Shown piece after piece: positions 12,583 to 23,714 of a stretch of 64,000 nt of DNA. The DNA lies in assembly GCF_037975245.1 (NCBI RefSeq), contig NC_092580.1:8655001-8719000 (forward strand), read 5' to 3'. Made by a program: the position numbers and the translations under genes. The notes under the pieces were generated by a model that was given only the letters and a program-made list of their open reading frames with translations, searched no databases and was not told the origin of the DNA. The DNA comes from Apostichopus japonicus (Eukaryota > Echinodermata > Holothuroidea > Aspidochirotida > Stichopodidae). How positions within the stretch are numbered: position 1 is the first letter of the stretch; every line of letters starts with the position of its first letter.

Positions 12583-14381
12583 AGATTATACACGTTTAAA
12601 CATTCTTTTTCTCTTTCAGCAGTCCACGGTGAAGTATTGATATATTAATTCGACCATATAATTTACTAGCTGATGTGATGGCCGATGTTATAGAGGGTGA
12701 CGAAAGACTCATTCCTCGTCGGTCGTGTAAATCGTGGCTAGGGTTCAAGACAGGCCTCTGGCGATAATACCTTTGGCTGTGGCATGGTGCTTTTTTGTGG
12801 CCTAGGATCCCGTACCATGTCTCCCTTGTTGTCGCAAAAGAACCCGGGAGGATGCGCAGAGGGTCGGTCAAATCGACCAGAAGCGTACTAGGTGGCGTGC
12901 GTGAATCCTTGCCTTTGGCCAGAGGTGGGGACACTCTCTGCGACCGGCATGCTTGCAGCCACCGTCCACTGAATACGTGGCTTGATGAGGCACTATTCTC
13001 CTAAAAGTGAATCTATGGATGCCTTTAAGAGCCATATTATTATTTTATATTAAAAAACACCTTGTTTCAAACTAGCGCCATCGAATTCCTTAAAAGCCGT
13101 TCTTTTTTCTAGTCACTCTGAAGGTGGAATGAATTTTATTGTAATGGGTTATTTGTGTAAGCCAAGCTAAACATTCAAACAGTCATGCGGTTCACAAGGA
13201 TTTGCAGGAACTTAATTAAACTCATTGTTTGACATAAATGTGTTCAACTTGGCAAAGATTTACACAACTAACAACAATATTATATTCAAGTATTATATTC
13301 GTTGCAATGCCAGAGACATACAAGCCAGCAAGACCATAAGATAACGTTTTAATATACATAGAATTCAATCTATATCACTTTTGCAAGATAACCAAAGTAG
13401 ACCAGTGTCAATATGGTCCCATTTTAATTCTAATACCCGATAGTAGGTAGTTTCAGAAACTGAGTGATTCTTAAGAACTTTGTTTGAGATTCACAAAAAA
13501 AAATATACCCCGTATTCTGTTTTGATAACTTCATGAACAAGATTAACTTTGATATGCCGTGGACTGTTCAAAACCACTGCTCTCGGTCTAGCTAGTGTTC
13601 TATAGCACATCACTTTTTTGTTTGTTTTTTTGAAGGATCCATTAAACAGTTGAGGTTCACTAGTTAAAGTGACTGGACCTTTTAGTTTAGTACACAGCCC
13701 ATCAGACTAGTTCCTCAGTTGCCTTACTAAACGCTATGGGAGAAATTCAGATTATATGGTCTCAAATGACATGTTTATAATTTATTACAAATTTGTTCAG
13801 GACAAATGATGTTAAGTGCCATCCAAGGGAACTCTGTTGCTTACATGAAGATCAACGAACATATTCTGGTTGACCCCATAAACAAGGGATGAACATTAAC
13901 TATAAGAACTGCAGTGAGGAGCCGACGTCACCATCCAGTTAGCCTATACGAATATTCCAGTAATTAAGGATATTTAACGATACTATCTTGAAAAATACTG
14001 GAACAGCTACAGAAACATTATTGGACTCAAAGTTTTCTGTTTTCTTTGTATTATAACATATAAAGACTAAAATTCTGCTTTATTCATTATTTAATTATTT
14101 AAGTGCATTATTTAAGTGAGTTATCAAGTTATCGCAAAATCTATCTGTCGATAATTCTCCCATGATTGAATACCGGTAATACTTTTTAAGAAAAGTCACC
14201 CAGGAAAGAACCTGGGCACGAAAACCAAACTACTGATTCGTCTGATCAGCTCTCAACCCCAGTCCCATTGCATCGAGACTGTGACTGTGTGATCATCGCC
14301 AGCTGTGTATAACCATTCCCCTCGAAAGGGAACAGATACTACACATGATCGTCGGGGATGTCTTCAACACCTCGGTCTATC

Positions 14382-15373
14382 CAGGGGCGCACATCCCGGG
14401 GGGATGGGGATATACCCCTACTATTTGGTTAAGGGGGCTGGTCTACATAATCATCCCCCCCACTTTTCAGTCCGATATTAAAAAAAAGTTCAAATTAAAA
14501 TAAAATAAAATAAATTAAAGTTAAGTTAAAATTAGGTAAGGTCAAAATACTGAGGTTGCAACCTCAGTATTTTTGCAAGCTGTTCTCACTCCAGGGTTCC
14601 ATACACTGCAAACAAACAACAACAAAATGTAACGAATATAGGCCTATGATATAACGAGTCGGGGCGTCGGAACATGTTGAGGATGAAGGGATATGCCTAG
14701 CCTACTTGAAGAGCTTGCATCGTGCTGACGTCTAAATGCCTCTTTAAACACTTACATATATTTGCTAGCTTTCACAATTTGAGCGCTGTAGCGTAAAACA
14801 TTGGAACAGTAGGCGTTCAAGATTTGAACACTATACACACCAGGCGCTCAAAAATTAGGTGTCACTAAAAAGGGCATTAGATGTCAAAAAGTATACCACT
14901 TAACCACTTAACTTGTTCTTTATTGTAATAAGGCTTTGACGCCCAGGTGCGTTCTATATCGGACGATCATCGGTTACATTTTGCTGTTTGTAGTGTATAT
15001 ATAAGATTACAAACCGACGATCAAACGTCCTCCTTGTAGTCCACTCACGTTACACACCGTTACACACGTTACACACAGAATAAATGAAAGAGGATACACA
15101 ATTCATTATCATTTTCTCAACTCATCTGACATGTATTACTTTTTTGCATAGATTGAATATTTTCTCAATAATTGAGGAATTGCATACTTGAAATTTATAT
15201 TTCAAGGCTGAACTCATCAGCCTAAAACACTTCGGGGGCCGTTTCCGGACATCTGGGGGGTTTGTAAAGACTAACATTGTCTTGTACGCTCCGCGCCAAC
15301 CGATGGTGGCGCTCCGCTTAGATAGTCTACTAATATCATCCCCCCCACTCTTCGGAACGGATGTGCGCCACTG
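14382..15373. mobile_element. hAT-type non-autonomous element, perfect 8-bp target duplication
   Basis: Left end CAGGGGCGCACATCC and right end (reverse complement) CAGTGGCGCACATCC form a 15-bp inverted repeat with one difference. Both flanks carry GGTCTATC (14374-14381 and 15374-15381), an exact 8-bp target duplication typical of hAT transposition. The element is 992 bp. A G-run lies inside the left end and a C-run inside the right end. The recurrent GCGCCA/TGGCGC module is present in reverse at about 15238-15336, close to the right end. A perfect 30-bp palindrome lies at 14544-14573. No transposase is encoded. Confidence 0.88.
14544..14573. repeat. Perfect 30-bp palindrome
   Basis: Fifteen bases at 14544-14558 are followed with no spacer by their exact reverse complement; the centre is GGTTGCAACC. 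It lies inside the hAT-type element at 14382-15373, just after an A/T-rich TAAAA-type run. Confidence 0.85.
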
Positions 15374-15894
15374 GGTCTATCTGTTCGTTGTACACGTCTC
15401 AGGATAAAACTAGTTTGATCTCGGAAGAATATTATCCGATGCCTTGTTCTTTATTCTATTTGTTTTACAATTCAATGGACTACATTCTGATGAACAAAGA
15501 ACAGATGAAGAAAACTGCGATGACTAGAATACCAAGTAGTCCCCGCTATGTCCAACACGTAACACACTAATGGACCGTACGCGTATCGATACTCATCGAC
15601 GAACCACATCTTCTTTATTCGAAACAAGTTTATAACAATAGATAGAGATTGATGCCATTCAAGTGGTGCATTTGCTTTGTCGTCGATTTGTACAATTTTT
15701 TTTTTGTTGATCCGCGAGTACAACAATTACTGCAAAAATGCATGCCTTTTTGCATGGTCACGCGCCTCTACTATCTGATCTACGACAAATGTTCTTGCAA
15801 TTACACGTCAGAGGATCTCTACCGTTTCTATGCTGACTTCCTATTTCTCTACCGAACGAACTCGTTCTTCGGTAATACTGCAAGCTTCAATTGA

Positions 15895-16122
15895 AATTAC
15901 ACACAGCTTGCTATACTGTCCGTAATAAGGCACCAGCTAGTGTACAGTCAATACATACGGGCTGCGGCCAATACCACAGCACAGTGTACAAACGATGTAG
16001 CGAAGGACATCTCAGGTCCAGCTAAAGACTAGCAACGTGCATAATTGTGTAGCAAAAAAATCACTTTCAGGCACTTTTCAGAGGGCGGCACGCGGTCTGG
16101 GGCGAGTCTTCTTTCCCTTTAA
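15895..16122 (-). mobile_element. Partial TTAA-type MITE (family D), reverse copy
   Basis: Reading the minus strand from 16122, TTAAAGGGAAAGAAGACTCG is followed by CCCCAGACCGCGTGCCGCCC. This matches the left end of the MITE at 17340-17729. Sequence resembling the interior (CACAGCTTGC block) continues to about 15895. The second terminus with TTAA is not seen, so the copy appears truncated or rearranged. Together with the forward copy at 17340 it brackets the foldback element at 16590-17057. Confidence 0.5.
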
Positions 16123-16589
16123 GCTGAACTGTTGAAAACCTACCTAGCCAGGCTACCGCGTATAGGTTTTACTGTTTTTACTCAGTGTAGTATTTACTAT
16201 ATTAACAGTTTGTAATTAAATGAGTGACATTCGGAAAGAGAAAGAAAGTAATAATTATAAATAACGTTCAGAATTTGATGTATTTCCAAATTGTTCATTA
16301 AACAGTGTTTATGTTTACATTGAAGCTGTAAAAATCCTGATTTTCTACTTCAAACAGTTGAGTATCCTTACATCTTTTGAAATAAGTAACTTTTGATTAG
16401 TTTCCAAAACTGGCGCCTTTGTGCGTGTATATGTACTGCCAATACTCAGCCTAACAACCACGCCTACACCGTCAGCTTTGAACCAATACTGTGCGTGCTT
16501 GCTGCTGGCAGTCGCCTTTGAATGCAGCGCTTGGGCCTTTCACAAAAGCAGGTCTGCATACTGTAGTGTTGATTGGCGGGTTACATCTT

Positions 16590-17057
16590 TATATTCCGAC
16601 GTCTCTATGTTCCGACGTCTCTATGTTCCGACAATTTTTTTGGACTCAAATTTTTTCGGACCAAAATTTTTGACACCAACATGTTTTCGGACCAACTTTT
16701 TTCTGACCAAATTATTTTTTGACCAAACTGATTTTGGCCCCAAAAAAACATAACATAACAAACTTTGGGCCCTTTTTTTCCTGAAAAAAAATTGGTGCGT
16801 CCAAAAAATTGTGTCCCCCAAAAAGGTAGGTCAGAAAAAATGTTGGTCCAAAAAATTGAGTCCCCCCAAAGATATTGGGTCCCAAAAAATTTGGGGCCCA
16901 AAAAATTTAGGGCCCCAAAAATTAAGTCCCCCAAAAAAATTTGGTCCGAAAAATGGGGGACCAAACAGATTGAGTCTCCAAAAAAAAATTGGGTCCGAAA
17001 AAAGTTTGTCCAAACAATTTGTCGGAACATAGAGACGTCGGAACATAGGGATGTCAC
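16590..17057. mobile_element. Foldback element built from a degenerate ~16-bp repeat
   Basis: The ends are inverted repeats made of direct repeats of CGTCTCTATGTTCCGA: about three copies on the left (16590-16637) and two on the right (17013-17057, reversed). The interior (16640-17012) is a long series of GGTCC/GGCCC followed by A5-8 and TTT, spaced about 15-19 bp. The left part is partly the reverse complement of the right part. Long frames stay open on both strands (150 codons on minus, 112 on plus) because stops are scarce in the repeat. The peptides are low-complexity echoes such as LGPKFFG, and I do not regard them as genes. No target duplication is obvious. Confidence 0.65.
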
Positions 17058-17339
17058 CGTTGATTGTTTGTCTTCGTTTGTTTATCTTCGCATAGTATTA
17101 TGAAAGTTGCCGGCTGCAGAATGTAATAACGGCCCTACTATAGCCAGCTATCTGATTCACTGCGAATATGCTTCTGAATTTGTTTGAGTGAGAGTATATG
17201 CGATTGTGCTTTAGAAAGAGCACCTAACTCCCAGTTTCGCTGAGTTCTTTGGTTGAAAGGTTTAAAAATCTTTTGGGTAGTTTCTTCCTTAAGCGCCTTG
17301 TCTTGTTCCAAGCGGTATTGCCCATGCTCAATTTCTTAA

Positions 17340-17729
17340 AGGCATTGAAGACTCGCCCCAAACCGCGTGCCGCCCTCTGATAAAAAGTTAACTTTCCGTT
17401 GCTTGCAACTGAAGTTTTCTTCTTGTCGGAACAAATTGCAGACAGTAATGAAACGTGATACCATCGTATCTTTTATCTGGACCTGAGATCAGGGAGCTCC
17501 ATAACAACTCCCTGCTGAGATGTCCATCGCTGCTATGTACACTGTGTTTGGGGTATTGAAGGTAGCTGCATGAACTGACTGTACACTAGTGTCTAATTAC
17601 CGACGGTAGCAAGCTGTGTGTGTATTTTCTGGTATCGATGGCGGTGTCTAACACTTTTGTTACACCTCATTCCAAACTAGGTCAGTTACCGGAATCAGAC
17701 GTTTCTTTGTGCGCGAGTCTTCACCCTCT
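17340..17729. mobile_element. TTAA-flanked MITE, family D, copy 1
   Basis: TTAA precedes the left end (17336-17339) and follows the right end (17730-17733). The terminal inverted repeat is AGGCATTGAAGACTCGCC on the left and AGAGGGTGAAGACTCGCG from the right. The element is 390 bp and non-coding. A second full copy with the same ends and TTAA flanks is at 26426-26744, inside RUVBL1 intron 1, and a partial reverse copy is at 15895-16122. TTAA duplications are made by piggyBac and Kolobok transposases among others; I cannot choose between them from the ends alone. Confidence 0.78.
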
Positions 17730-17883
17730 TTAACCGCGCCCACATCACACCACACCACAGGAACACAGTCATACGTAATGAAAGGCGCTTCCCGCCGTTC
17801 AAGCTCTTTTAGATTAACGTGCAAGTAGGACGTACGGTAAATGAGGCCTGCGTGCATTGCAGGGTTTCCAGTCTTGTTGTCTG

Positions 17884-18567
17884 CGACACCCGATACTAAT
17901 AGCTAGTACGTAACTTCTATGCATGTTCCACAACCGTGCACCAGTAACTATACTGCGCTGTGTTCGTAACACGGTAACATGTGTTACAGGTGGCACAGTA
18001 ATTACTGCAAAGCTGTTACACGTTCCCTTGTAAGACAAATAACTGCGCGACTGGACAAGGAGTCTATGAGAATTTGACGTGGTAAACTATTACTATATTA
18101 AGGCCTAATTTAGACGTGGAACTACCCATAAGGCTAATCTAGGTTCCCCTCCCCCACCTTAGGTCCCATTTTGTGTATCTGTTTTGTGTATATTTGAGAC
18201 TTGCACACACTCACCCGTCCGTGAATATCTTAATCGAATGGATTTACTACTACGATAAGAAAAGAGTTAGGCTACCATCTGAATCTCGCATGCAGTATAA
18301 AATAACCGCCGCAGTGTGTCGGCTACGTGTTGTGACAGCGCCGACCATGCACTCCGTATTGTACAGCTAGGGAGTAGTCTTCGTTACCCAGCCGCCTCGC
18401 ATTTTCACCTTTCGGACTCGTAGTTCAACGTGTAACGGCTTTGCAGTAGTTACTGCAGCCACCTGTAACACATGTTACCGTGTTACGAATACTGCGCAGT
18501 AGTAACTGATGCACGGTTGTGGAACATAAACAGTACTCACTGTATTAGCTATGAGTATTGGGTGTCT
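17884..18567. repeat. Long inverted repeat with ~140-bp arms
   Basis: The arm at 17884-18024 is repeated in inverted orientation at 18427-18567 with scattered differences. Landmarks shared by both are ATGTTCCACAACCGTGCA, CGTAACACGGTAACATG and TGTTACAGGTGGC. Each arm holds its own small palindrome, GTAACAC with GTGTTAC 8 bp apart. The roughly 400-bp loop has no recognised gene. It looks like a foldback element; a target duplication was not identified. Confidence 0.7.
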
Positions 18568-18843
18568 GCGAGGATATATTTATGGAAGGTTGGGTGGGAA
18601 TTTGGGGAAGATCAATCCACGGCGACACATTTAAGTGGTCGACGAGTCAGTATATGTAACATGAACTGTTTTAGTTAGTGCAGTATAGTCTTGTTTAAAC
18701 CCTACTATGTACAGCCTAGTGTGCCTTTCTTTTGCACAAAGCTATTTTCCCGTATCTATTTGCTGTACTGCCCAGAAAACGTCCGCTGCAACGCTTTAGA
18801 TTGATACTATAGTTTGTATCGAACAAATCTTAGTAGTAGTAGT

Positions 18844-19170
18844 CAGGCGCGGCGAAACGGAAAAATTATTGGGGGGGGGGGGTGCTAACGTGTGGAGACT
18901 ATCTAAGCGGAGCGCCACCATCGGTTGGCGCGGAGCGTACAAGAAAATTTGGGGTTATTTCAAACCCCCAGATGGCCGGAAACGGCACTTCCCGTGTGTT
19001 TTATACTGCGAATACCTAGCCCTAAAATATGGGTCTCAAGTCTGCAATTTCTCAGATTGCACGTAAAAGTCTGTAAAAACATTGTAATTTGTATATTCGA
19101 TGGTGTTTCAAGAGAGTAGCTATTATACTCGTAGTGTACTCGCAAAGACGGTTTTTGAGTGTAGTAAGGG
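18844..19170 (+). mobile_element. Left part of hAT-type element I (truncated copy)
   Basis: It begins CAGGCGCGGCGAAACGG and aligns with the left 300 bp of the complete element at 52031-53779. It includes the G-run, the module at 18900-18990 and the tail around TTTTTGAGTGTAGTAA. The expected right end (reverse complement of CAGTGGCGGCGGAAC) is missing, and the sequence passes directly into the MITE at 19171. The join is therefore a deletion or recombination point. Confidence 0.6.
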
Positions 19171-19552
19171 CAGTGGCGGAGCTAGGGGTATTGGTCGGGG
19201 GGCGGCAAGAATGGTCTGAAGGGGCGCTTTCGACACTATCTAAGCGGAGCACCACCACAGGTTGGCGCGGAGCGTACAGAAAATTTTTGAGTAAAGATAC
19301 TCCCTAGATCGCCGGAAATGACCCTTTCCGGTCCTGGCTAATTTGCAGATAAACGAAGAATAAGGTGTCATCGCCAAATTTACACCAACAAAATGTGACA
19401 AATGTCAATAAGTAGATGAGAGCGCTATAAGAAAGTGAATAATCTAGAATAAGTAAAAAGTGGTAAAGAGCTGAAAAAGGCGCCAGCAGTCCATTTGAGT
19501 CCGTCAGGGGGGGGGGCATCCGCCCCCTGACCGTATGGACGCTCCGCCACTG
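19171..19552 (+). mobile_element. hAT-type MITE M, copy with mismatched flanks
   Basis: The element is 382 bp. It starts CAGTGGCGGAGCTAGGGG and its right end, reverse-complemented, starts CAGTGGCGGAGCG. It is the same family as 44062-44437 and 48091-48483 and contains the module at about 19236-19325. The right flank CGCGGCGG (19553-19560) is exactly the target duplication of the 44-kb copy in reverse orientation. The left flank AGTAAGGG is unrelated. The missing duplication on one side suggests recombination between MITE copies rather than simple insertion. Confidence 0.78.
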
Positions 19553-20453
19553 CGCGGCGGGGTGCAGCCCCTAATTCGCCATTACTAATGTAAAAGAGAG
19601 TTTTGACATAATTGGACCTCCATGCTTTTTATAGGCCTACATCTACATGAGACATGTCGTTGTTTACATTAGCATCCCGCGGTATACTGCGCAATTTTAA
19701 CGGACCGTACGGTACATGATGGCATGCGATGTAATAACCGGTGCTTGCTTATATGATATTGACATTAACCCGTTGAACGCGCGCGAAGCGCGCGAAAATC
19801 TTTGGTTATTTTTCCAGGCAAGTCAGACAGTTTTGAGGCTTTTCATCCTGGAACGCCATTTTCATGCTCACTGATATGATGTGATATCTGCTGTTTGCGT
19901 TACAAATTCGAACAGGCGCGTAGCGAGGAATTTGCCAAGGGAGGGGCGAAGCCTGTAGGCAAATTATCTAAGCGTAGCGCCACCATAGGTTGGCGCGAAG
20001 CGTACAAGAAAATTGTGGCCGAAAGTGTCTCCCAGATCGCTGGAAATGGCACTTCCCAGGACCATTTGTTAGCGCGAAGCGTACAAGAAATGTTGGCCGA
20101 AAATGTCTCCCAGATCGCTGGAAATGACCCAGGCGATTCCCAGGCCTTGTAAGTTGCATCTAAGCACTTTCTATTTTGAAATTACTTAGCGATATCATTT
20201 AAAAAAATGCTGAATGGGGGGGGGGGGCGGGCGGTCGCCCCCATCCCAAAAATCGTCATGTTCCCCGACGACACGGTCGAGTTCGAGACCAGCCACAGTT
20301 GGTTTCATAGCACAATTCTACACACGCGTTATGATAGACCATATATAGTATATATATAGATCATTAGTGAGAGAGGAAAATGGAAACGTAAAAAATGGAG
20401 TTGTCGGTGTAAGGGGTAGGGTGAGTCACACTTTTACGAAATCATTGATCCGA
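19553..20453 (+). repeat. Repeat unit Y, copy 1
   Basis: Some 900 bp is shared with 45127-46001 (same orientation) and 43242-44061 (reverse). Landmarks are CTAATTCGCCATTAC near the start, GCGCGCGAAGCGCGCGAAAA (19779-19798), CAGGCGCGTAGCGAGGAATT (19913), two adjacent copies of the GCGCCA/TGGCGC module (about 19968-20055 and a half copy near 20065-20125), a G-run near 20216 and a CATATATAGTATATATATAG patch. At the other copies the unit ends in a CAGTGACGGATC-type terminus. Here that terminus is cut after TTGATCCG, where the LINE fragment begins. Confidence 0.7.
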
Positions 20454-20744
20454 CTGCGTCTCCCACCCATGAGAACCAACCGTCATCGCAATTCGTTTAT
20501 TCCACGTGCAATAAGGCTTTACAATGATAACTTGAGCCGTTAGGTCCTGCCTATGTGTGTTTTATTGTTCGGTTGTTTTATGTTTATTGTTTTATCGTTC
20601 CGTCCTATCCCTGTTTTTCATATTTGTAACATAGCCATATTTTTAGCTATATTTTTATACTGTCTTTTTACATTTTATGTGCAAGATCTCAATTTCCTTC
20701 TTTGGAGTAATAAAGTTCTACTTATCTTATCTTATCTTATCTTA
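20454..20744 (+). mobile_element. 5'-truncated LINE, 3' end with ORF2 tail and (CTTAT)n
   Basis: In one frame the sequence reads RTNRHRNSFIPRAIRLYN followed by a short tail and a stop at 20540-20542. The block NSFIPRAIRLYN is the characteristic C-terminal end of reverse transcriptase ORF2 in many CR1/Jockey-type LINEs. About 180 bp of 3' UTR follows with AATAAAG near 20709, then a CTTAT tandem tail at 20721-20744. Only the last part of the LINE is present, as expected of 5'-truncated insertion. It interrupts repeat unit Y. Confidence 0.8.
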
Positions 20745-21890
20745 ACGGTGGGAGTCATCATTATAATTTTCAATTTCGGAAATTTCGTCAGTTAATTATT
20801 GTTCATGGGCAATTTTGACTAGAAAATGTTGTTGTTTAATTATTTTGTTCCTTTTAGTTTTTTAATTTCTCTTTTGATCAATATCTTTACAGTTGTCAAG
20901 TTGGAGTCTAAGGTCTTTTTGTTTTTTGGATAAGTTTGCTATTTCAGTATTATTAAACGTACCTTTTTGTGGGTGGATTTAAGTTTTGGGCATTGTCTAA
21001 AAAATTGTTGACAGTTCATTCCAATAAGTAGCTGGTGATTGGGAAAAATTGGTTTCGTTTAATGCGTTAAATACCTTTCATTATAGTCAACTTTGTTTGA
21101 TTTAAGATGGCAGAATTACTACTTTCAACAGTGTTATTTACTGGATAAATTTGTCTTCTTGTTGAACTATTCAGGGTGAAACTACTTATATTGATTTTGT
21201 GATCAGTGTTAATATGAAGGCCATTATAAGCTCGAGCATCAATATTAATATATTTGAAGTTTAATAGGGCTATGATATAGTCAATTTGGCTTCTGATATG
21301 GTTTCTGTGATTATTAGGTATAAAATTACTTGTATAAGTGTTGATATGCTCAAGTTTGTGTTTTTTAGAAAGTATTACATAAGCATAAATCGTTACGTAC
21401 AATTAGGTCTGTTAAGAATTCATCATTAGTATTAGTATTACCAGTGGTGTATTTTCCAATATGTTAGGAAAGAAAGGATTTGATGAGCCAACTTTTGCAT
21501 TGAAATCACCACATATCATTACTTCATTTCTATTGACAGTATTTAGTAGATCTTCAAGATTTTGGTAAAATTGTTCGGTTTCTTCAGGATTCTTATAAGT
21601 TATTGCTGATGCAGGGGCATAAGCAGTAATATTATGTAGCGGGTGGACTTTGTTATTATAAGTTCTATAAATGGTCAACAGAGCAAGGCGATCAGATATG
21701 GTTTTAAAAACACAATAAATTCCTCTCTAAACAAAGAAACCTACACCGTGATATGAATTGCTACAAGCTGCTTTTAAAATGTATATGAATTGGATTGATC
21801 TGACCTTGGTAGTTTGACATCGCCTGGACCTCTAATCTTTGTTTCTTGCACAGCGGCGATGTCAATATTGTATCTTTTGATGTCTTCAAA
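20745..21890 (-). pseudogene. RTE-like LINE endonuclease remnant, frameshifted
   Basis: On the minus strand, frames around 21412-21678 and 21067-21402 read through AP-endonuclease-like blocks. These are NITAYAPAS, an acidic FYQNLEDLL helix, MICGDFNAKVGSSN (catalytic D and N), IDYIIA and a final NTDHK, corresponding to the usual SDH motif. Between the blocks the frame must change: the segment containing TDLIVRNDLCLCNTF is in another phase, and several stops occur. The reverse-transcriptase domain is absent; after the endonuclease only a lysine-rich linker can be followed to about 20750. The closest clade by motif style is RTE. It is a dead fragment in opposite orientation to the LINE tail beside it. 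Confidence 0.75.
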
Positions 21891-23710
21891 TTAATTCAAG
21901 TTGTTTTTCTTCTTTTGAAATCCCACGAACAGATCCTCTGGCATGTTTATATAATGACAGTGGGCAAGCACATTCGTGGTATATATGCAAAAACGGACTC
22001 GGAGGCATGTACAGTTGCATGAGAGAAAATGAGTATTACAAACAACTTGGCCAAAACTAAGTGTTGACGGCTTATACAGCACGAAAAGCTAAAAGTCAGC
22101 GTTTACTTTACAACCACAGAAACATTTTGAAGTTAGCTTCTGTAAACAAGAAGCACTGAAAATTACTTATATTGATTTGTTATTTTCTTAACGAAGTTTA
22201 CGTACTTCACCAACGTTGTTTTAAGGTCAAGGGATACATAGAGTTGACTTCCAATAATGTAAAACTTAACAATTCTAATGTTAAGAAAACCCCAACTCCG
22301 TTGCCATTTTCCATCTCCAAGGGGGTAGAAATTGGTAGCAAGTACTATTACGTAATAGCTGCAGATTGGTGCGTGAAAAATATCGCTATTACTCCATTGC
22401 ACTACTTCAATCAAAGCGATCTCTTACGCAATGAAAATCTAAGGATTAAAATAGCATCTTCCTTCCACTCGCAACTGGGTTAAGTGAAAATGTTTGCTAA
22501 TAAACTATCAGCAATAACAGCAAACTTGTCTCAAAACTACTTAAATTGTTGTATATTTTGCAAAATATGTCTGTAGGATATGCCTTAAGAAATAATTTAG
22601 GAAGAGTGTGAAGGAGCACCTAAAGTAGAAGAAGAGTATACAGTAAAAGAAGCTGGCTGTTTTTGTGGAGGTCAAAGGTTATTTGGGGTCACGAGGGGTC
22701 AAACTGTGAAAACATTGTAAACAAGATATCTCAAGAAGAGAAACTTGGACGAGTCTCATATTTAGTATGTAGTTGTAATACGTTCAGTTTAAGAAGACTT
22801 TTGTTTTCTGTAGAGGTCAAATATAATTTGTAGTCACCAGAGGCCAAATCGTGGGACCTTGTTTATAATCTACCGTATCTCCCACCGACCAGCCTAGTAA
22901 ATAACACGTGCGTACGCCTCATTAGCATAGGAGGCTGCTGGCAATTGGAAATAAGCTTATGGGCGTTATTATCTGTAGAATCTAGTCAAAGACTGGTGTA
23001 AAAATCCCCATAGCCTTCAGCGCATCGCTCCGGAGCATACTTTGGCTACATATTCTTGCGTGCAAAAAAGGTGTAATATTGTACATACAGCGGCGCTGTC
23101 GGAAGGATTCCGTCGTATTTTGCAATTGTTGAGATTCACTGCCAAATGAAAACTTCAGGTTTGCATGAAAGTTACGAAACTTAACTGTCACCTAGAAGGA
23201 TTTTCACTCACATCATCGGTGAGAGTGGAAGATAGATGCTCTTTCAAACGCTACCTTTCAAACATAGGTTTTCAGTGTTAAAAGATCGCTTAGTTAGGCA
23301 GTGTAATGGAGCAAAAGCGATACTTTCGCACACCAATCTGTAGCTAATAGACAAGATAAGTAATTGGGAAAATATACGAACCGCACTATTCGAGGAGCGG
23401 TTCAAAGTTGCAGTGAGATACTGAATAGGCTTAGGACTCTCGCACACCAAGCTACTTTAGTATATGCCTTGTTCGAGAGGAGCCCTAATGTAGCAGAAGC
23501 CAAGCTATACTAGTAGGTATTTTTGCAGATGTTTTATTTGTATTTGTTTGAGACACTACAGTAGGCCTAGCTGCTTATTTATGATTCTGCCACATGTATT
23601 ATTTTGTTCATCACTTACTTTTGGTGGAAAAATGTTTTAACTTTATACTGCACAGTAACATAATTTTCCAATGTGCAATTACGAAGCACCATGTATCTGC
23701 CTAAGTGGCC
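21891..23710. other. Intergenic DNA with traces of the AGGTCA-rich repeat
   Basis: No gene is recognised. An open frame of 103 codons at 22172-22483 (+) has no features I know. At 22660-22870 there is a diverged pair of the 145-bp repeat: GGAGGTCAAAGGTT, a TTGTAAACAAGATATCTCAA block, and a second round near 22806. Confidence 0.4.
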
Positions 23711-23714
23711 TTAA

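Larger units (their letters stand above)
11236..14373. other. Intergenic DNA with a hairpin and a tRNA-like patch, no gene recognised
   Basis: Contains long G-runs near 11268 and 11797, the hairpin at 12438-12466 and the tRNA-like patch at 12516-12582. A segment of more balanced base composition (12596-13004) is open on both strands but gives no recognisable protein. The rest is AT-rich without visible structure. Confidence 0.4.

Noticed and set aside
12596-13004. Overlapping frames on both strands in a segment of balanced composition
   Set aside because: No family resemblance and no supported splice structure; noted only as possible non-coding or repeat DNA.
16605-17103. Long open frames on both strands over the foldback array
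   Set aside because: The peptides repeat a few residues dictated by the 16-bp DNA repeat and mirror each other on opposite strands; no start context or domain is seen.
22172-22483. 103-codon plus-strand frame upstream of RUVBL1
   Set aside because: Length is compatible with chance in this composition, and no motif or exon signals support it.
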